Below, in pieces: positions 1-7,861 of a stretch of 64,000 nt of DNA. This stretch comes from Hyphomicrobiales bacterium. Lineage in GTDB: Bacteria > Pseudomonadota > Alphaproteobacteria > Rhizobiales > Rhizobiaceae. Location of the stretch: the NCBI GenBank assembly GCA_900472485.1, contig UCII01000010.1:124001-188000 (forward strand). The letters run 5' to 3'. The first letter of the stretch is position 1. Every line of letters begins with the position of its first letter. Position numbers and translations under genes: made by a program. The notes under the pieces were generated by a model that was not told the DNA's origin, ran no database searches, and worked only from the letters and a program-made list of their open reading frames with translations.

Positions 1-453
1 GCCGGCGGCACGGCGGATGAAGGGCTCGTAAATATGCTTCCAGGCCGATTTCGGCCACATGAAGGTCTTGTAGTAGAAGCCGGCGGCAAAGAAGGGCGAC
101 ATCAGATTGTTGACGCCACCGATATCGAAGGCAAGCGACGGCCAGCGGTTCTGCGACTGAGCCTTCATGCCGTCGAAGACTTCCTGCACGCTGGCACGGA
201 CGTTCGGCTGACGCCGCGCTGCATCGCGCGAGATATCGAGCAGCGCGTTCGGCTCTTCGGCGCCGGCCGACAAGATGCCGCGCGGACGGTGGTACTTGAA
301 GGACCGGCCGACGAGATGGACGCCGTTGGCAAGCAGCGCCGAGGCGACGGTATCGCCTTCGAGCGCGGTATAGGCCTTGCCGTCAAAAGTGAAGCGAGCG
401 GTTCTGGCCGGCGTCAGACGTCCCTTGCCCGCGATACGATTGGCGCCGCTCAT
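1..453 (-). CDS. soxA: Sarcosine oxidase alpha subunit, N-terminal part (runs off window)
   Basis: The first 151 codons of the large subunit of heterotetrameric sarcosine oxidase, which oxidatively demethylates sarcosine to glycine and passes the one-carbon unit to tetrahydrofolate in the cytoplasm. The visible part starts MSGANRIAGKGRL and contains the 2Fe-2S-ferredoxin-like stretch typical of SoxA N termini, with the motif GRSFKYHRPRG followed by GAEEPNALL. The ATG overlaps the soxD stop codon (ATGA), so the two are translationally coupled. The remaining FAD/NAD and GcvT-like domains lie beyond the left edge. Family identity is clear from the motif and from the order soxB-soxD-soxA on this strand. 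Confidence 0.93.
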   Translation of the reverse strand, partial: MSGANRIAGKGRLTPARTARFTFDGKAYTALEGDTVASALLANGVHLVGRSFKYHRPRGILSAGAEEPNALLDISRDAARRQPNVRASVQEVFDGMKAQSQNRWPSLAFDIGGVNNLMSPFFAAGFYYKTFMWPKSAWKHIYEPFIRRAAG

Positions 454-815
454 TCAGCAAATCCCTGTGTTTGTGCCGTCTGTTCTTGTTCGTTCTGTTC
501 CTGCGCCACCGGTTCGGCCGCGCCAGGCTTGAGCGTCGCCGGATCCGGCTTCGGCTCGCCCGCCTTGTAAGTGCGGTAGAAGTGATCGCTTACCGTGTCG
601 CGCGCCGCATTGAAGAAGCGGCCGCAGCCGTGGATGTGCCGCCAACGCTCGAAGATCAGCCCCTTCGGATTGTCGCGCAAGAAGAAATATTCCTCGAATT
701 CTTCATCCGATATCCCGGCAATATTGGCCGGCCGCGCGATATGCGCGTCACCGGCGTTGCGGAATTCGAGTTCCGAACGCTCTTCCTCGCAATAGGGGCA
801 GTAAATCAGCAGCAT
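450..815 (-). CDS. soxD: Sarcosine oxidase delta subunit
   Basis: A 121-residue small subunit of heterotetrameric sarcosine oxidase. It opens MLLIYCPYCEEERSELEF; the CPYC pair together with the later HIHGCGRFFNAARDT segment is the family zinc-binding signature. The core ends near residue 85 and is followed by a Pro/Glu/Gln-rich tail that looks disordered. The gene lies between the small exported protein at 831-1250 and soxA, overlapping soxA by four bases. It presumably has a structural role in the alpha-beta-gamma-delta complex rather than a catalytic one. Confidence 0.95.
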   Translation of the reverse strand: MLLIYCPYCEEERSELEFRNAGDAHIARPANIAGISDEEFEEYFFLRDNPKGLIFERWRHIHGCGRFFNAARDTVSDHFYRTYKAGEPKPDPATLKPGAAEPVAQEQNEQEQTAQTQGFAE

Positions 816-830
816 TGTTTTCTACCTGTG

Positions 831-1250
831 TTAAAGCTCGGAGCCTGTAAGGCTTGTGCCGGGAGGCTGCTCACAAAGCTGCCGTCCCATGGTGACGAAA
901 GGTGTTATGCGCTTCAGCAGCGCCTCCAGCGATCCATATGGCTTCAGCACATTGGTCATCCCCAGATTGACCAGGCTCATGCCCAACAGGTCGGTGTCGA
1001 TCGCAAACGCTCTGGTCGCCTCGGGCGTCTGGTCCGGCACGAAATAGACCGTCGGCTTGTTCAGCACCTTGGCGCAGGCAATCACGCCGCTTTCGGCCAC
1101 AAAGGGCCAGTCGGTCTCATCCTTCGCCTTGTGGATCACCTGCATGCGAAAATCCTTGACCCCTGGAATAAGATCGCTGACTTCGGTCGCGATCGCTCCG
1201 ACCGGCAGGGAAAGCCCTGCGGCAAGAACGATCCCGACCGCGGTCGACAT
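831..1250 (-). CDS. Small exported protein within the sarcosine oxidase operon (DUF2511/YebY-like?)
   Basis: A 139-residue protein whose N terminus (MSTAVGIVLAAGLSLPVGAI) reads as a signal peptide or membrane anchor. The mature part contains DWPFVAESGVIACAK and a second cysteine near the C terminus (GRQLCEQ), so a periplasmic disulfide is possible. The WP...C spacing recalls the DUF2511/YebY family, but that is memory-based and weak. Its start overlaps the soxB stop codon (ATGA), and soxD begins 15 bases after its end, so it is translated as part of the sox operon. It is not one of the usual soxBDAG subunits. Function unknown. Confidence 0.8.
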   Translation of the reverse strand: MSTAVGIVLAAGLSLPVGAIATEVSDLIPGVKDFRMQVIHKAKDETDWPFVAESGVIACAKVLNKPTVYFVPDQTPEATRAFAIDTDLLGMSLVNLGMTNVLKPYGSLEALLKRITPFVTMGRQLCEQPPGTSLTGSEL

Positions 1251-2503
1251 CAGTGTGCCACGGCGGCTGCCGCCGCCTCATCGATCAGACGGCCGGTGCG
1301 GAAGCGATCCAGCGTCAGGCCGGCATTGAACTTATGCGGCTCGTCGCGGGCAATCAGATGGGCAAAGAGATTGGCCGAACCCGGCGTCGCCTTGAAGCCG
1401 CCCGTGCCCCAGCCGCAATTGACATAGAGCCCCGGCACCGGCGTCTTCGACTGGATTGCCGAACGATCCGGCGTGTTGTCGACGATGCCGCCCCAGGAGC
1501 GCATCATCTTCACGCGGCGAAACATCGGGAACAGTTCGCAAATCGCATCCAGCGTATGGGTGATGATCTGCAGCCCGCCGGTCTGGCTGTAGGAATTATA
1601 CTGGTCCGTGCCGGCACCGATGACGAGCTCGCCCTTGTCGGACTGCGAGATATAGGCGTGCACCGTGTTCGACATGACGACGCAGGGGAAGATCGGCTTC
1701 AGCGGCTCGGAGACCAGCGCCTGCAGCGGGCTCGATTGCAGCGGCACGCGCACGCCGGCCATCTGCATGACGACAGTGGTGTGGCCAGCTGCGGAAACAC
1801 CGACTTTCTTCGCGCCGATGAAGCCCTTGCTCGTGTCGACGCCCGTCACGCGGCCATCCGGCCCGCGGCGAATGCCGGTCACTTCACAATTCTGGATGAT
1901 GTGAACGCCGCGATCGGAAGCAGCGCGGGCAAAGCCCCAGGCAACCGCATCGTGACGCGCCGTGCCGCCGCGGCGCTGTAGGGCGGCACCGTTGATCGGA
2001 TAGCGCGCCGTCTTCGAAATATCGAGTGGCGGACAGTAAGCCTTGGCCTGCTCCGGCGTCAGCCATTCATTGTCGATGCCGTAGAGACGGTTGGCATGGA
2101 TATGGCGCTTGAAGGACTGCTGGTCATGCACATTGTGCGACAGCATCATCACGCCGCGCGGCGAATACATGACATTATAATTAAGATCCTGAGACAGCCC
2201 CTCCCAGAGCTTCATAGAATGCTCATAGATATGCATGCTCTCTTCATAGAGATAGTTCGAGCGGATGATGGTCGTGTTGCGGCCGGTATTGCCGCCGCCG
2301 AGCCAGCCCTTTTCGATGACGGCAACATTGGTGATGCCGTGCTCTTTGGCGAGATAGTAGGCCGCACCCAGGCCATGACCGCCGGCGCCGACGATGATGA
2401 CGTCATACTCCTTGCGCGGCTCCGGCGAGGTCCATTGAGCCTCCCAGCCCTTATGAGCCCGCATCGCTTCCCGTGCCACGGCAAAAACCGAGTATTTACG
2501 CAT
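1250..2503 (-). CDS. soxB: Sarcosine oxidase beta subunit
   Basis: A 417-residue FAD-dependent subunit of heterotetrameric sarcosine oxidase, full length for the family. It shows the dinucleotide-binding motif VGAGGHGLGAAYYLA near residues 37-51, and the segments GWLGGGNTGRNTTIIRSNY and, near the C terminus, GWGTGGFKATPGS that are typical of SoxB. A ribosome site AAGGAG lies about a dozen bases upstream of the ATG. It is the first gene of the minus-strand sox operon. The 160 bases upstream hold no other gene and must include the promoter. Confidence 0.96.
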   Translation of the reverse strand: MRKYSVFAVAREAMRAHKGWEAQWTSPEPRKEYDVIIVGAGGHGLGAAYYLAKEHGITNVAVIEKGWLGGGNTGRNTTIIRSNYLYEESMHIYEHSMKLWEGLSQDLNYNVMYSPRGVMMLSHNVHDQQSFKRHIHANRLYGIDNEWLTPEQAKAYCPPLDISKTARYPINGAALQRRGGTARHDAVAWGFARAASDRGVHIIQNCEVTGIRRGPDGRVTGVDTSKGFIGAKKVGVSAAGHTTVVMQMAGVRVPLQSSPLQALVSEPLKPIFPCVVMSNTVHAYISQSDKGELVIGAGTDQYNSYSQTGGLQIITHTLDAICELFPMFRRVKMMRSWGGIVDNTPDRSAIQSKTPVPGLYVNCGWGTGGFKATPGSANLFAHLIARDEPHKFNAGLTLDRFRTGRLIDEAAAAAVAH

Positions 2504-2665
2504 TCGCCCTCAACTCCTTCAGGCAAGACGCCCTTCTTGTGGGTCATACAAATCGCAAATCGAAAACCGACACAACGGCTCTTTTGCGACGCATTCAGGA
2601 CCGTCTTTCGACACGGTTAAAATTGCCGCGTTCCCGGCTGCCGCGCTTAAGGCCTCTTAGCAATT

Positions 2666-2944
2666 TTATTTGCGCTGCAGATGGCAGACCTTCACCCGCC
2701 CGCCATGACCATCCTTACGCCAGACACATCCCTCTTTTCGTGGCTTTCCATTGTAAAGATAGATCCTCGCACGATGCTTGCTGTCGAAGGTCTGATTGGA
2801 AAAGTCGTGGCCGCCGATACGGACATTCTTGCCAAGCCGCACTTCACCGGCTGTGGCGGAGCCAAGCGCCCCAGCAAGAACAACGATGGCCAGCATAAGC
2901 GCTGCGAGCGGCCTCCCGACGACAGCAAGGTCGAGCGATTTCAT
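2666..2944 (-). CDS. Small secreted hypothetical protein
   Basis: A 92-residue protein starting MKSLDLAVVGRPLAALML, with a strong hydrophobic signal segment (ALMLAIVVLAGALGSATAGE) and a basic mature part of about 55 residues containing YLYNGKPRKEGCVWRKDGHGG and a final cysteine. Two cysteines in the mature part could pair in the periplasm. The start was chosen because GAGGGGGA stands 9-10 bases before this ATG; the frame remains open further upstream without a better site. I do not recognise a named family. It stands alone between soxB and rpsU. Confidence 0.75.
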   Translation of the reverse strand: MKSLDLAVVGRPLAALMLAIVVLAGALGSATAGEVRLGKNVRIGGHDFSNQTFDSKHRARIYLYNGKPRKEGCVWRKDGHGGRVKVCHLQRK

Positions 2945-3170
2945 AAAACGATTCCCCCTCTTTCGCGAACAATTGCTGAGATGGCGCAATCGCCGCAGCG
3001 CACGAATGATTGTGATCTGAAATACTCACATAAGCATGTCGATGTCGCAAAGATCGGCGTCCGCCAATCGCTTAATCAACAGCTTCGACGAAGCATCTCA
3101 GGCGCCACCGACTGAATTCGGTACTCGACAACTAGCTTTTTCCTCTGCAAACTCACGATCTGGCTAGACT

Positions 3171-3199
3171 TTGACAAACCGATCTGCTATCTCGCCTAA
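3171..3199 (+). promoter_or_regulatory. Possible sigma-70 type promoter for rpsU
   Basis: A consensus -35 box TTGACA (3171-3176) is followed after 17 bases by GCCTAA (3194-3199), a poor -10. It lies about 95 bases upstream of rpsU in a gene-free stretch (2945-3295) in which nothing else is evident apart from an A/T-rich TTATATTTTTG at about 3229. The perfect -35 and spacing favour it; the weak -10 does not. Confidence 0.35.
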
Positions 3200-3295
3200 C
3201 CAATCGCAAGGCTGCGGCCGCGCGAACGTTATATTTTTGCCTCCTGGCGTTGCCGTCGCCGCTGGCATCAACCAAACCAAAGGAACGTGATTCTC

Positions 3296-3508
3296 GTGCA
3301 GGTACTTGTCCGCGATAACAATGTCGACCAGGCTCTCCGCGCTCTCAAGAAGAAGATGCAGCGCGAAGGTATTTTCCGCGAAATGAAGATGCGCGACTAC
3401 TATGAAAAGCCGTCGCAGAAGCGTGCTCGCGAAAAGGCTGAAGCTGTTCGTCGCGTTCGCAAGCTTGCTCGCAAGCGCGCTCAGCGCGAAGGCCTTGTTG
3501 CCAAGTAA
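3296..3508 (+). CDS. rpsU: 30S ribosomal protein S21
   Basis: A 70-residue basic protein beginning [20 protein letters not shown] after the initiator, the canonical S21 sequence, with a Lys/Arg-rich C-terminal helix ([20 protein letters not shown]). It is part of the platform of the small ribosomal subunit near the anti-Shine-Dalgarno region. A GTG at 3296 is preferred because AAGGA sits 11 bases upstream and the protein then begins like other S21 proteins. A GTG at 3287 in the same frame would add three residues but lies almost on top of the ribosome site. A terminator hairpin follows, so it is probably monocistronic. Confidence 0.96.
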   Translation: MQVLVRDNNVDQALRALKKKMQREGIFREMKMRDYYEKPSQKRAREKAEAVRRVRKLARKRAQREGLVAK

Positions 3509-3541
3509 TCGCCGTTTTTTCGACGTTTTCAGATGCATGTG

Positions 3542-3576
3542 TGGCGGGGGCGAGTCGTTCGCCGCCGCCTTTTTGA
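3542..3576 (+). terminator. Rho-independent terminator after rpsU
   Basis: A GC-rich inverted repeat (GGCGG with GGCGA pairing to TTCGCC and GCCGCC) is followed directly by CTTTTTGATTT. It stands about 35 bases beyond the rpsU stop codon. Confidence 0.75.
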
Positions 3577-3625
3577 TTTATTCTCTGCGCAAATCGGATT
3601 AAATCAGAACAGCCTGATATGACGC

Positions 3626-4522
3626 ATGGGGAAAGCGAACCCGATAATGGCAATGACGACTTCCGTAAAGTTCCGCACTTCGAACTTCTCCTTATTCGTT
3701 TCGAAGCGCGCCGCGGTGCTGCCTGCCTTGGCGATACTTGCCGCGATCAGCCTTTCCGGCTGCCAGACTGCCACCACAGATAACGTGATCCAGATCGACA
3801 AGGCGCAGGGCTCGTCCGAAAATATCGCCTCGCTGACATCAGTCATCAATGCCAATCCGCAGGATCCGGAAGGCTACAATGTGCGCGGCACGGCCTATGG
3901 CCGCGGCGGTGATTTCAATCGCGCCCTTGCCGACTTCAATCAGGCGATCCAGCTCAATCCGAAGTTCTATCAGGCCTATGCCAACCGCGCGCTCATCTAC
4001 CGCAACATGGGCAAGCTGCCGGAAGCGGTCGCGGACTACAACGCGGCGCTGCAGATCAACGGCAATTACGATGTCGCCTATATCGGCCGCGGCAATCTCT
4101 ACCGCCAGGCCGGTCGCGACAACGATGCCTTCAATGATTATTCGAAGGCTATCAGCCTCGGCACCACGGACGGCCGTGCCTATAACGGCCGCGGCGTGAT
4201 CTACCAGAAGCGCAATCAGCAGGATAAGGCGATCGACGATTTCTCCAAGGCGATCTCACTCTCGCCGAATTCGCCGGAGCCTTACAACAGCCGCGGCATC
4301 TCCTATCTCGCGCAGAACGACGACGACAACGCGTTTGCCGATTTCAACCATGCGATCGAGCTGAACAACAAGCTCGCCGAATCCTGGGCAAACCAGGCCT
4401 TCGTCTACGAGCGCAAGGGCGACAAGGCGAAAGCGCGTCGCTCCTATCAGCACGCGGTCAATCTCGATCCGAACTACCAGCCCGCCAGAGATGGTCTGGC
4501 ACGTGTCGGCGCCGGCGCCTAA
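3626..4522 (+). CDS. Outer-membrane-type TPR lipoprotein
   Basis: A 298-residue lipoprotein with tetratricopeptide repeats. The N terminus has a basic/hydrophobic signal ending in the lipobox LSGC (lipidated Cys at about residue 46). Six consecutive 34-residue TPR units follow from about residue 75 to the C terminus, each with the signature of a Tyr/Trp-Asn/Gly-Arg helix turn and a closing DF..AI.L.P/N segment. Overall architecture resembles NlpI-type lipoproteins, which scaffold peptidoglycan enzymes; that role is inference. The start could also be one of two internal ATGs (3647, 3653), as none has a strong ribosome site. A terminator follows. Confidence 0.9.
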   Translation: MGKANPIMAMTTSVKFRTSNFSLFVSKRAAVLPALAILAAISLSGCQTATTDNVIQIDKAQGSSENIASLTSVINANPQDPEGYNVRGTAYGRGGDFNRALADFNQAIQLNPKFYQAYANRALIYRNMGKLPEAVADYNAALQINGNYDVAYIGRGNLYRQAGRDNDAFNDYSKAISLGTTDGRAYNGRGVIYQKRNQQDKAIDDFSKAISLSPNSPEPYNSRGISYLAQNDDDNAFADFNHAIELNNKLAESWANQAFVYERKGDKAKARRSYQHAVNLDPNYQPARDGLARVGAGA

Positions 4523-4550
4523 TACAGGGGCATATCGCAGTAAAAACATC

Positions 4551-4586
4551 CAGCCGCCGGCAAGCCCTGCCCGGCGGCTTTTCTTT
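4551..4586 (+). terminator. Rho-independent terminator after the TPR lipoprotein gene
   Basis: Stem GCCGCCGG (4553-4560) pairs with CCGGCGGC (4571-4578) around a ten-base loop, followed by TTTTCTTT. It lies about 30 bases after the stop codon. Confidence 0.85.
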
Positions 4587-4740
4587 GCCTCGGCAAAGGC
4601 CGAAAGCGCATCGCGATCCTTCAAATTCGCGTCAGGCGCTTTAGGTTTTTGACTTTGTGCATGTCGTTATCGCAAAACCGCTGCGCACTTTTGCGCGACA
4701 TGCTGTAGTCTCGACTCACCCATTCAAGCGAGACAAAGAC

Positions 4741-5811
4741 ATGCCCTCCCCGCAAAAAGTCATCGTCGTCGGCGCCGGAATCATCGGTGCCTCCATCGCC
4801 TGGCATCTCAGTCGCAAGGGCGCATCCGTGACGGTGGTCGCTCAGCAGACCGGCGGCGTTGCAACTCCGAACTCCTTCGCCTGGATCAATGCGAGCTGGG
4901 GCAATCCGGAATTCTATTTCCAGCTCCGTCGCCAATCGATGGCCGAATGGTCGCGGCTACAAGACGACCTGCCGGATCTTCCCTTGTCCTGGTGCGGCGG
5001 CCTGTCCTGGGATCTGCCCGAAGCAGAGCTCGACGCCTATGCGGCTCAGCATCATGGCTGGGGCTATGGCATACAGCCGGTCAACCGAGCGACGAGCGCG
5101 ATGATCGAACCGAACCTCGCCAATCCGCCGGATTATGCCCTGCATGTTGCCGAGGAAGGCGCCGTCGAACCTGTTGCCGCCACCAAGCTGCTTCTGGAGG
5201 ACGCCCGCCGTCAGGGCGCGAGCCTATCATTTGGCGTCGAGGTCAGGGGCCTGCTCAGAGAAGGCGAGCGGATTATCGGTATCGAAACGAGCGAAGGGCC
5301 GATGCGCGCCGATCATGTCGTTCTGGCCGCCGGTGCGGGCACGCCAGCGCTTGCGGCCTCGGCGGATATTCTCGTGCCGCTGGAAACGCCTCCAGGGCTT
5401 ATCGTCCATTCCCGCCCCGTGCAGAAAATGCTGAATGGTCTGGTGATGGCGCCGGAACTGCATTTGCGCCAGACGGCGGAGGGGAGAATCATCGCCGGCG
5501 GTGACTTCGGCGGCACCGATCCCGGCAGTAATCCGCAAGCAGCAGCCGACGATCTTTTCGCCAGGGTCAAAAAGACATTGAAGGGCGGCGAGATGCTGGA
5601 GCTTGATTTCTACACCATCGGCTATCGCCCAACACCGAAAGACGGCTTTCCGATTCTGGGTGGTGTCGGCGCGGCACCTGGCCTCTACCTCGCAGTTCTC
5701 CACTCCGGCGTCACGCTGGCGCCGCTCGTCGGCCTCCTCGCCGCGCAGGAAATCGTCGATGGCGGCGAAGCTCCCGAGCTCGCACCCTTCCGCCTCTCAC
5801 GCTTTGCCTAG
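4741..5811 (+). CDS. FAD-dependent oxidoreductase of the DAO family
   Basis: A 356-residue DAO-fold flavoenzyme. The N terminus has the FAD Rossmann motif VGAGIIGASIAWHLSRKGASV (residues about 9-29). A substrate-cap region follows, and the C-terminal half contains GYRPTPKDGFPILGGVG and LAVLHSGVTLAPLVG, the arrangement seen in glycine oxidase, D-amino-acid dehydrogenase and related amine oxidases. It would oxidise an amine or amino acid, passing electrons to oxygen or the respiratory chain; the substrate cannot be told. Start ATG chosen at MPSPQKVIVVG because upstream codons have no homology-like content and this places the Rossmann motif at the usual position. Apparently monocistronic. Confidence 0.92.
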   Translation: MPSPQKVIVVGAGIIGASIAWHLSRKGASVTVVAQQTGGVATPNSFAWINASWGNPEFYFQLRRQSMAEWSRLQDDLPDLPLSWCGGLSWDLPEAELDAYAAQHHGWGYGIQPVNRATSAMIEPNLANPPDYALHVAEEGAVEPVAATKLLLEDARRQGASLSFGVEVRGLLREGERIIGIETSEGPMRADHVVLAAGAGTPALAASADILVPLETPPGLIVHSRPVQKMLNGLVMAPELHLRQTAEGRIIAGGDFGGTDPGSNPQAAADDLFARVKKTLKGGEMLELDFYTIGYRPTPKDGFPILGGVGAAPGLYLAVLHSGVTLAPLVGLLAAQEIVDGGEAPELAPFRLSRFA

Positions 5812-6038
5812 CTCGGACACAAGACCTGTCACCGCAACTTCAGGGATGCATTGCCACAGTCGTAAATACCCGAGATCGCTTACGATTTCGCAATAATGAC
5901 TTTTCAGATGTTGCAAGGAAAATTACCCAGCCCTAACATGGCGCTTCACGAGCATGTAGCTCGATGATCTGGGCACGGGGGCGCTTGGCATGATGACCAA
6001 TACCATTCTCTTCGCGTTTGCCAGCGCGTCGGATCCTC

Positions 6039-7721
6039 ATGGAGGCACGATCGGTTGATCGCCCCATGAGGAAGCCGCATTTCCCGAAAGCGTCGATTGG
6101 TGCCTATCTGATCGCCATAGCCCTGGCGATTGCCTTGCCTATTCTCGCCTTCGTCGCGCTGCTTCTGGTCCAACTCGAGAATAATGAACGCGACGCTCTG
6201 AAGGGTGACACGGTTCAGGATGCGCAGGCGCTCTCGCGCGTCATCGATCGCCAATTGCAGGACATGGCGACGACGTTGCGCCTCCTGTCCTCCTCGCCGG
6301 AACTTGAGCGCAACGACATCGCCACCTTCTTCGCCCGCACGGAAACGGTATTGCGCACCGATTCGCTTTTCGTGCTGCTTATGGAAAAGGATGGCCAGCT
6401 CCGGCTGAATACACGCTGGCCGCTCGGCAAGCCACTCGGCAAGACCGGCAACATCGCCGCGCTTCAATCGGCACTGGATTCCGGCCGCATCGAGGCATCC
6501 GATGTCTTCATAGGCTCGACCGCCCGCCGCTGGGTCTATAACGTCACCCTGCCCCTCGAACATTCGCCGGCCGGCGCCGCTTTGGCGGTAACACAGGATG
6601 CCGACGAGCTCGCCAAGCTGGTGACGACAGAAGCCCTGCCACCCGGCTGGTCTGCCGCCGTTCTGGACAAATCCGGCCATGTCGTTGCCGCCGGTGGCCC
6701 AACGACCCTCGCCCCGGGCGACGCATTCAATAAGAACATCCTGCCGAAACTGATCGCATCCAGCGGCGTCTATCAGGATGACAAGGTCCTGCCGAACGCA
6801 GTGCTCGGTTACGCGCAAATCTCAGGCTGGTCCTGGAAGGCCGTCGTCTGGGGTCCGATCGCCTCTGCGCAGGCTTCGCTGATGAGCACCTGGCGCTTTC
6901 TGATCTATGGCGGTGTGACGCTGCTGTTGGTTGCGCTGATTGCCGTCTATGCCCTGGCCCGTCAAGTGCGCACCACCATACAGGATATTGCCGATATGGC
7001 AGAGCGCATGGGCCGCGGCGAGATCGTGGCGCCGGTCGACACCAGCGTCATCGAGGCAAATCAGGTAGCTGTCGCGCTTTCCAACGCATCCTTCGACCGC
7101 AGCGTTACCGAGGACCGGTTGCATTTCGTCATGCACGAGCTCGTCCACCGCACCAAGAATCTGCTGGCGCTCGCGCAGGCAATGACGCGCCAGCTCGCGC
7201 GGCAGACCGACAGCGTCGATACCTTCCAGCGAGCGGTCGCCGACCGGCTGGAAGGCCTGGCGCGTTCGATCGAGGTGCTGACCAGCGAACAATGGTCCGG
7301 CGTGTCGCTTCGCCGCGTGATCGACATCCATCTCGCGACTTTCCTACAGGCACCTCAGCAGCTCGACGTTCTCGGCAATGACTTCCTGCTGAAGCCAGAG
7401 GCGGTGCAGAATCTCGGCCTGGTCCTGCACGAGCTTGCCACCAATTCGGTCAAATATGGCGCGCTGTCCGCGCCGGAGGGCAGGATCACCATCGAATGGA
7501 CGAACGAAGCCGCTGAAACCGGCACCAAGATTCGCTTCGTCTGGACCGAAAGTGGCGGTCCGCCGGTCAAGCCGCCGAGCGATACCGGCTTCGGCACCAC
7601 CGTCACGAAAACCCATGCCGCGGCATCCTTCAGCGGCCATGTCGAGGTCGATTTCCGTCCGGCTGGCCTCGTCTGGATACTGACCGCACCACGCAGCATG
7701 ATGGAACGTCAAAGGAACTGA
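6039..7721 (+). CDS. Membrane sensor histidine kinase, HWE family
   Basis: About 560 residues. A transmembrane helix lies near residues 20-45, an extracytoplasmic sensor (dCache/PAS-like) at about 46-285 and a second transmembrane helix at about 288-306, then a HAMP-like linker. The kinase core has the H-box HELVHRTKNLLALAQAM (phosphoacceptor His about 366), the N-box LHELATNSVKYGAL, and the WxE motif in VWTESGGPPV, which together define the HWE/HisKA_2 kinases common in rhizobia. The start is uncertain between ATG 6039 and ATG 6066; a TTG at 6018 also keeps frame. No response regulator is adjacent, so it is an orphan. The signal is unknown. Confidence 0.93.
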   Translation: MEARSVDRPMRKPHFPKASIGAYLIAIALAIALPILAFVALLLVQLENNERDALKGDTVQDAQALSRVIDRQLQDMATTLRLLSSSPELERNDIATFFARTETVLRTDSLFVLLMEKDGQLRLNTRWPLGKPLGKTGNIAALQSALDSGRIEASDVFIGSTARRWVYNVTLPLEHSPAGAALAVTQDADELAKLVTTEALPPGWSAAVLDKSGHVVAAGGPTTLAPGDAFNKNILPKLIASSGVYQDDKVLPNAVLGYAQISGWSWKAVVWGPIASAQASLMSTWRFLIYGGVTLLLVALIAVYALARQVRTTIQDIADMAERMGRGEIVAPVDTSVIEANQVAVALSNASFDRSVTEDRLHFVMHELVHRTKNLLALAQAMTRQLARQTDSVDTFQRAVADRLEGLARSIEVLTSEQWSGVSLRRVIDIHLATFLQAPQQLDVLGNDFLLKPEAVQNLGLVLHELATNSVKYGALSAPEGRITIEWTNEAAETGTKIRFVWTESGGPPVKPPSDTGFGTTVTKTHAAASFSGHVEVDFRPAGLVWILTAPRSMMERQRN

Positions 7722-7822
7722 GAGCAGTTCCAGCAAAAGTGCGAAGCGGTTTTGCGTCCGGAACGGCGTAAACAAGAAGGTAGAGCGTTTTCGCGATTCG
7801 AAGAAAAGCGGAAGTGCTCTGA
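7722..7822. repeat. Rhizobial intergenic palindromic repeat, composite copy A
   Basis: Starts on the base after the histidine kinase stop codon. The first half (7722-7768) is a hairpin with the inner stem GCAAAA/TTTTGC and matches the element at 21903-21949 over its whole length with a few changes. The second half (about 7782-7822) is a different palindrome, AGAGC...GCTCT with inner TTTTCGC/GCGAAAA-like arms. Such elements are scattered in Rhizobium genomes. No coding sequence is visible. Confidence 0.75.
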
Positions 7823-7861
7823 GAACGGAAACACTGCTCTTGCGGGCGCGGCGGCGGTAGC

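Noticed and set aside
471..1427. Plus-strand frame of 318 codons across the sox operon
   Set aside because: Runs antisense through soxD, the small exported protein gene and soxB, all of which have better support and overlapping starts/stops.
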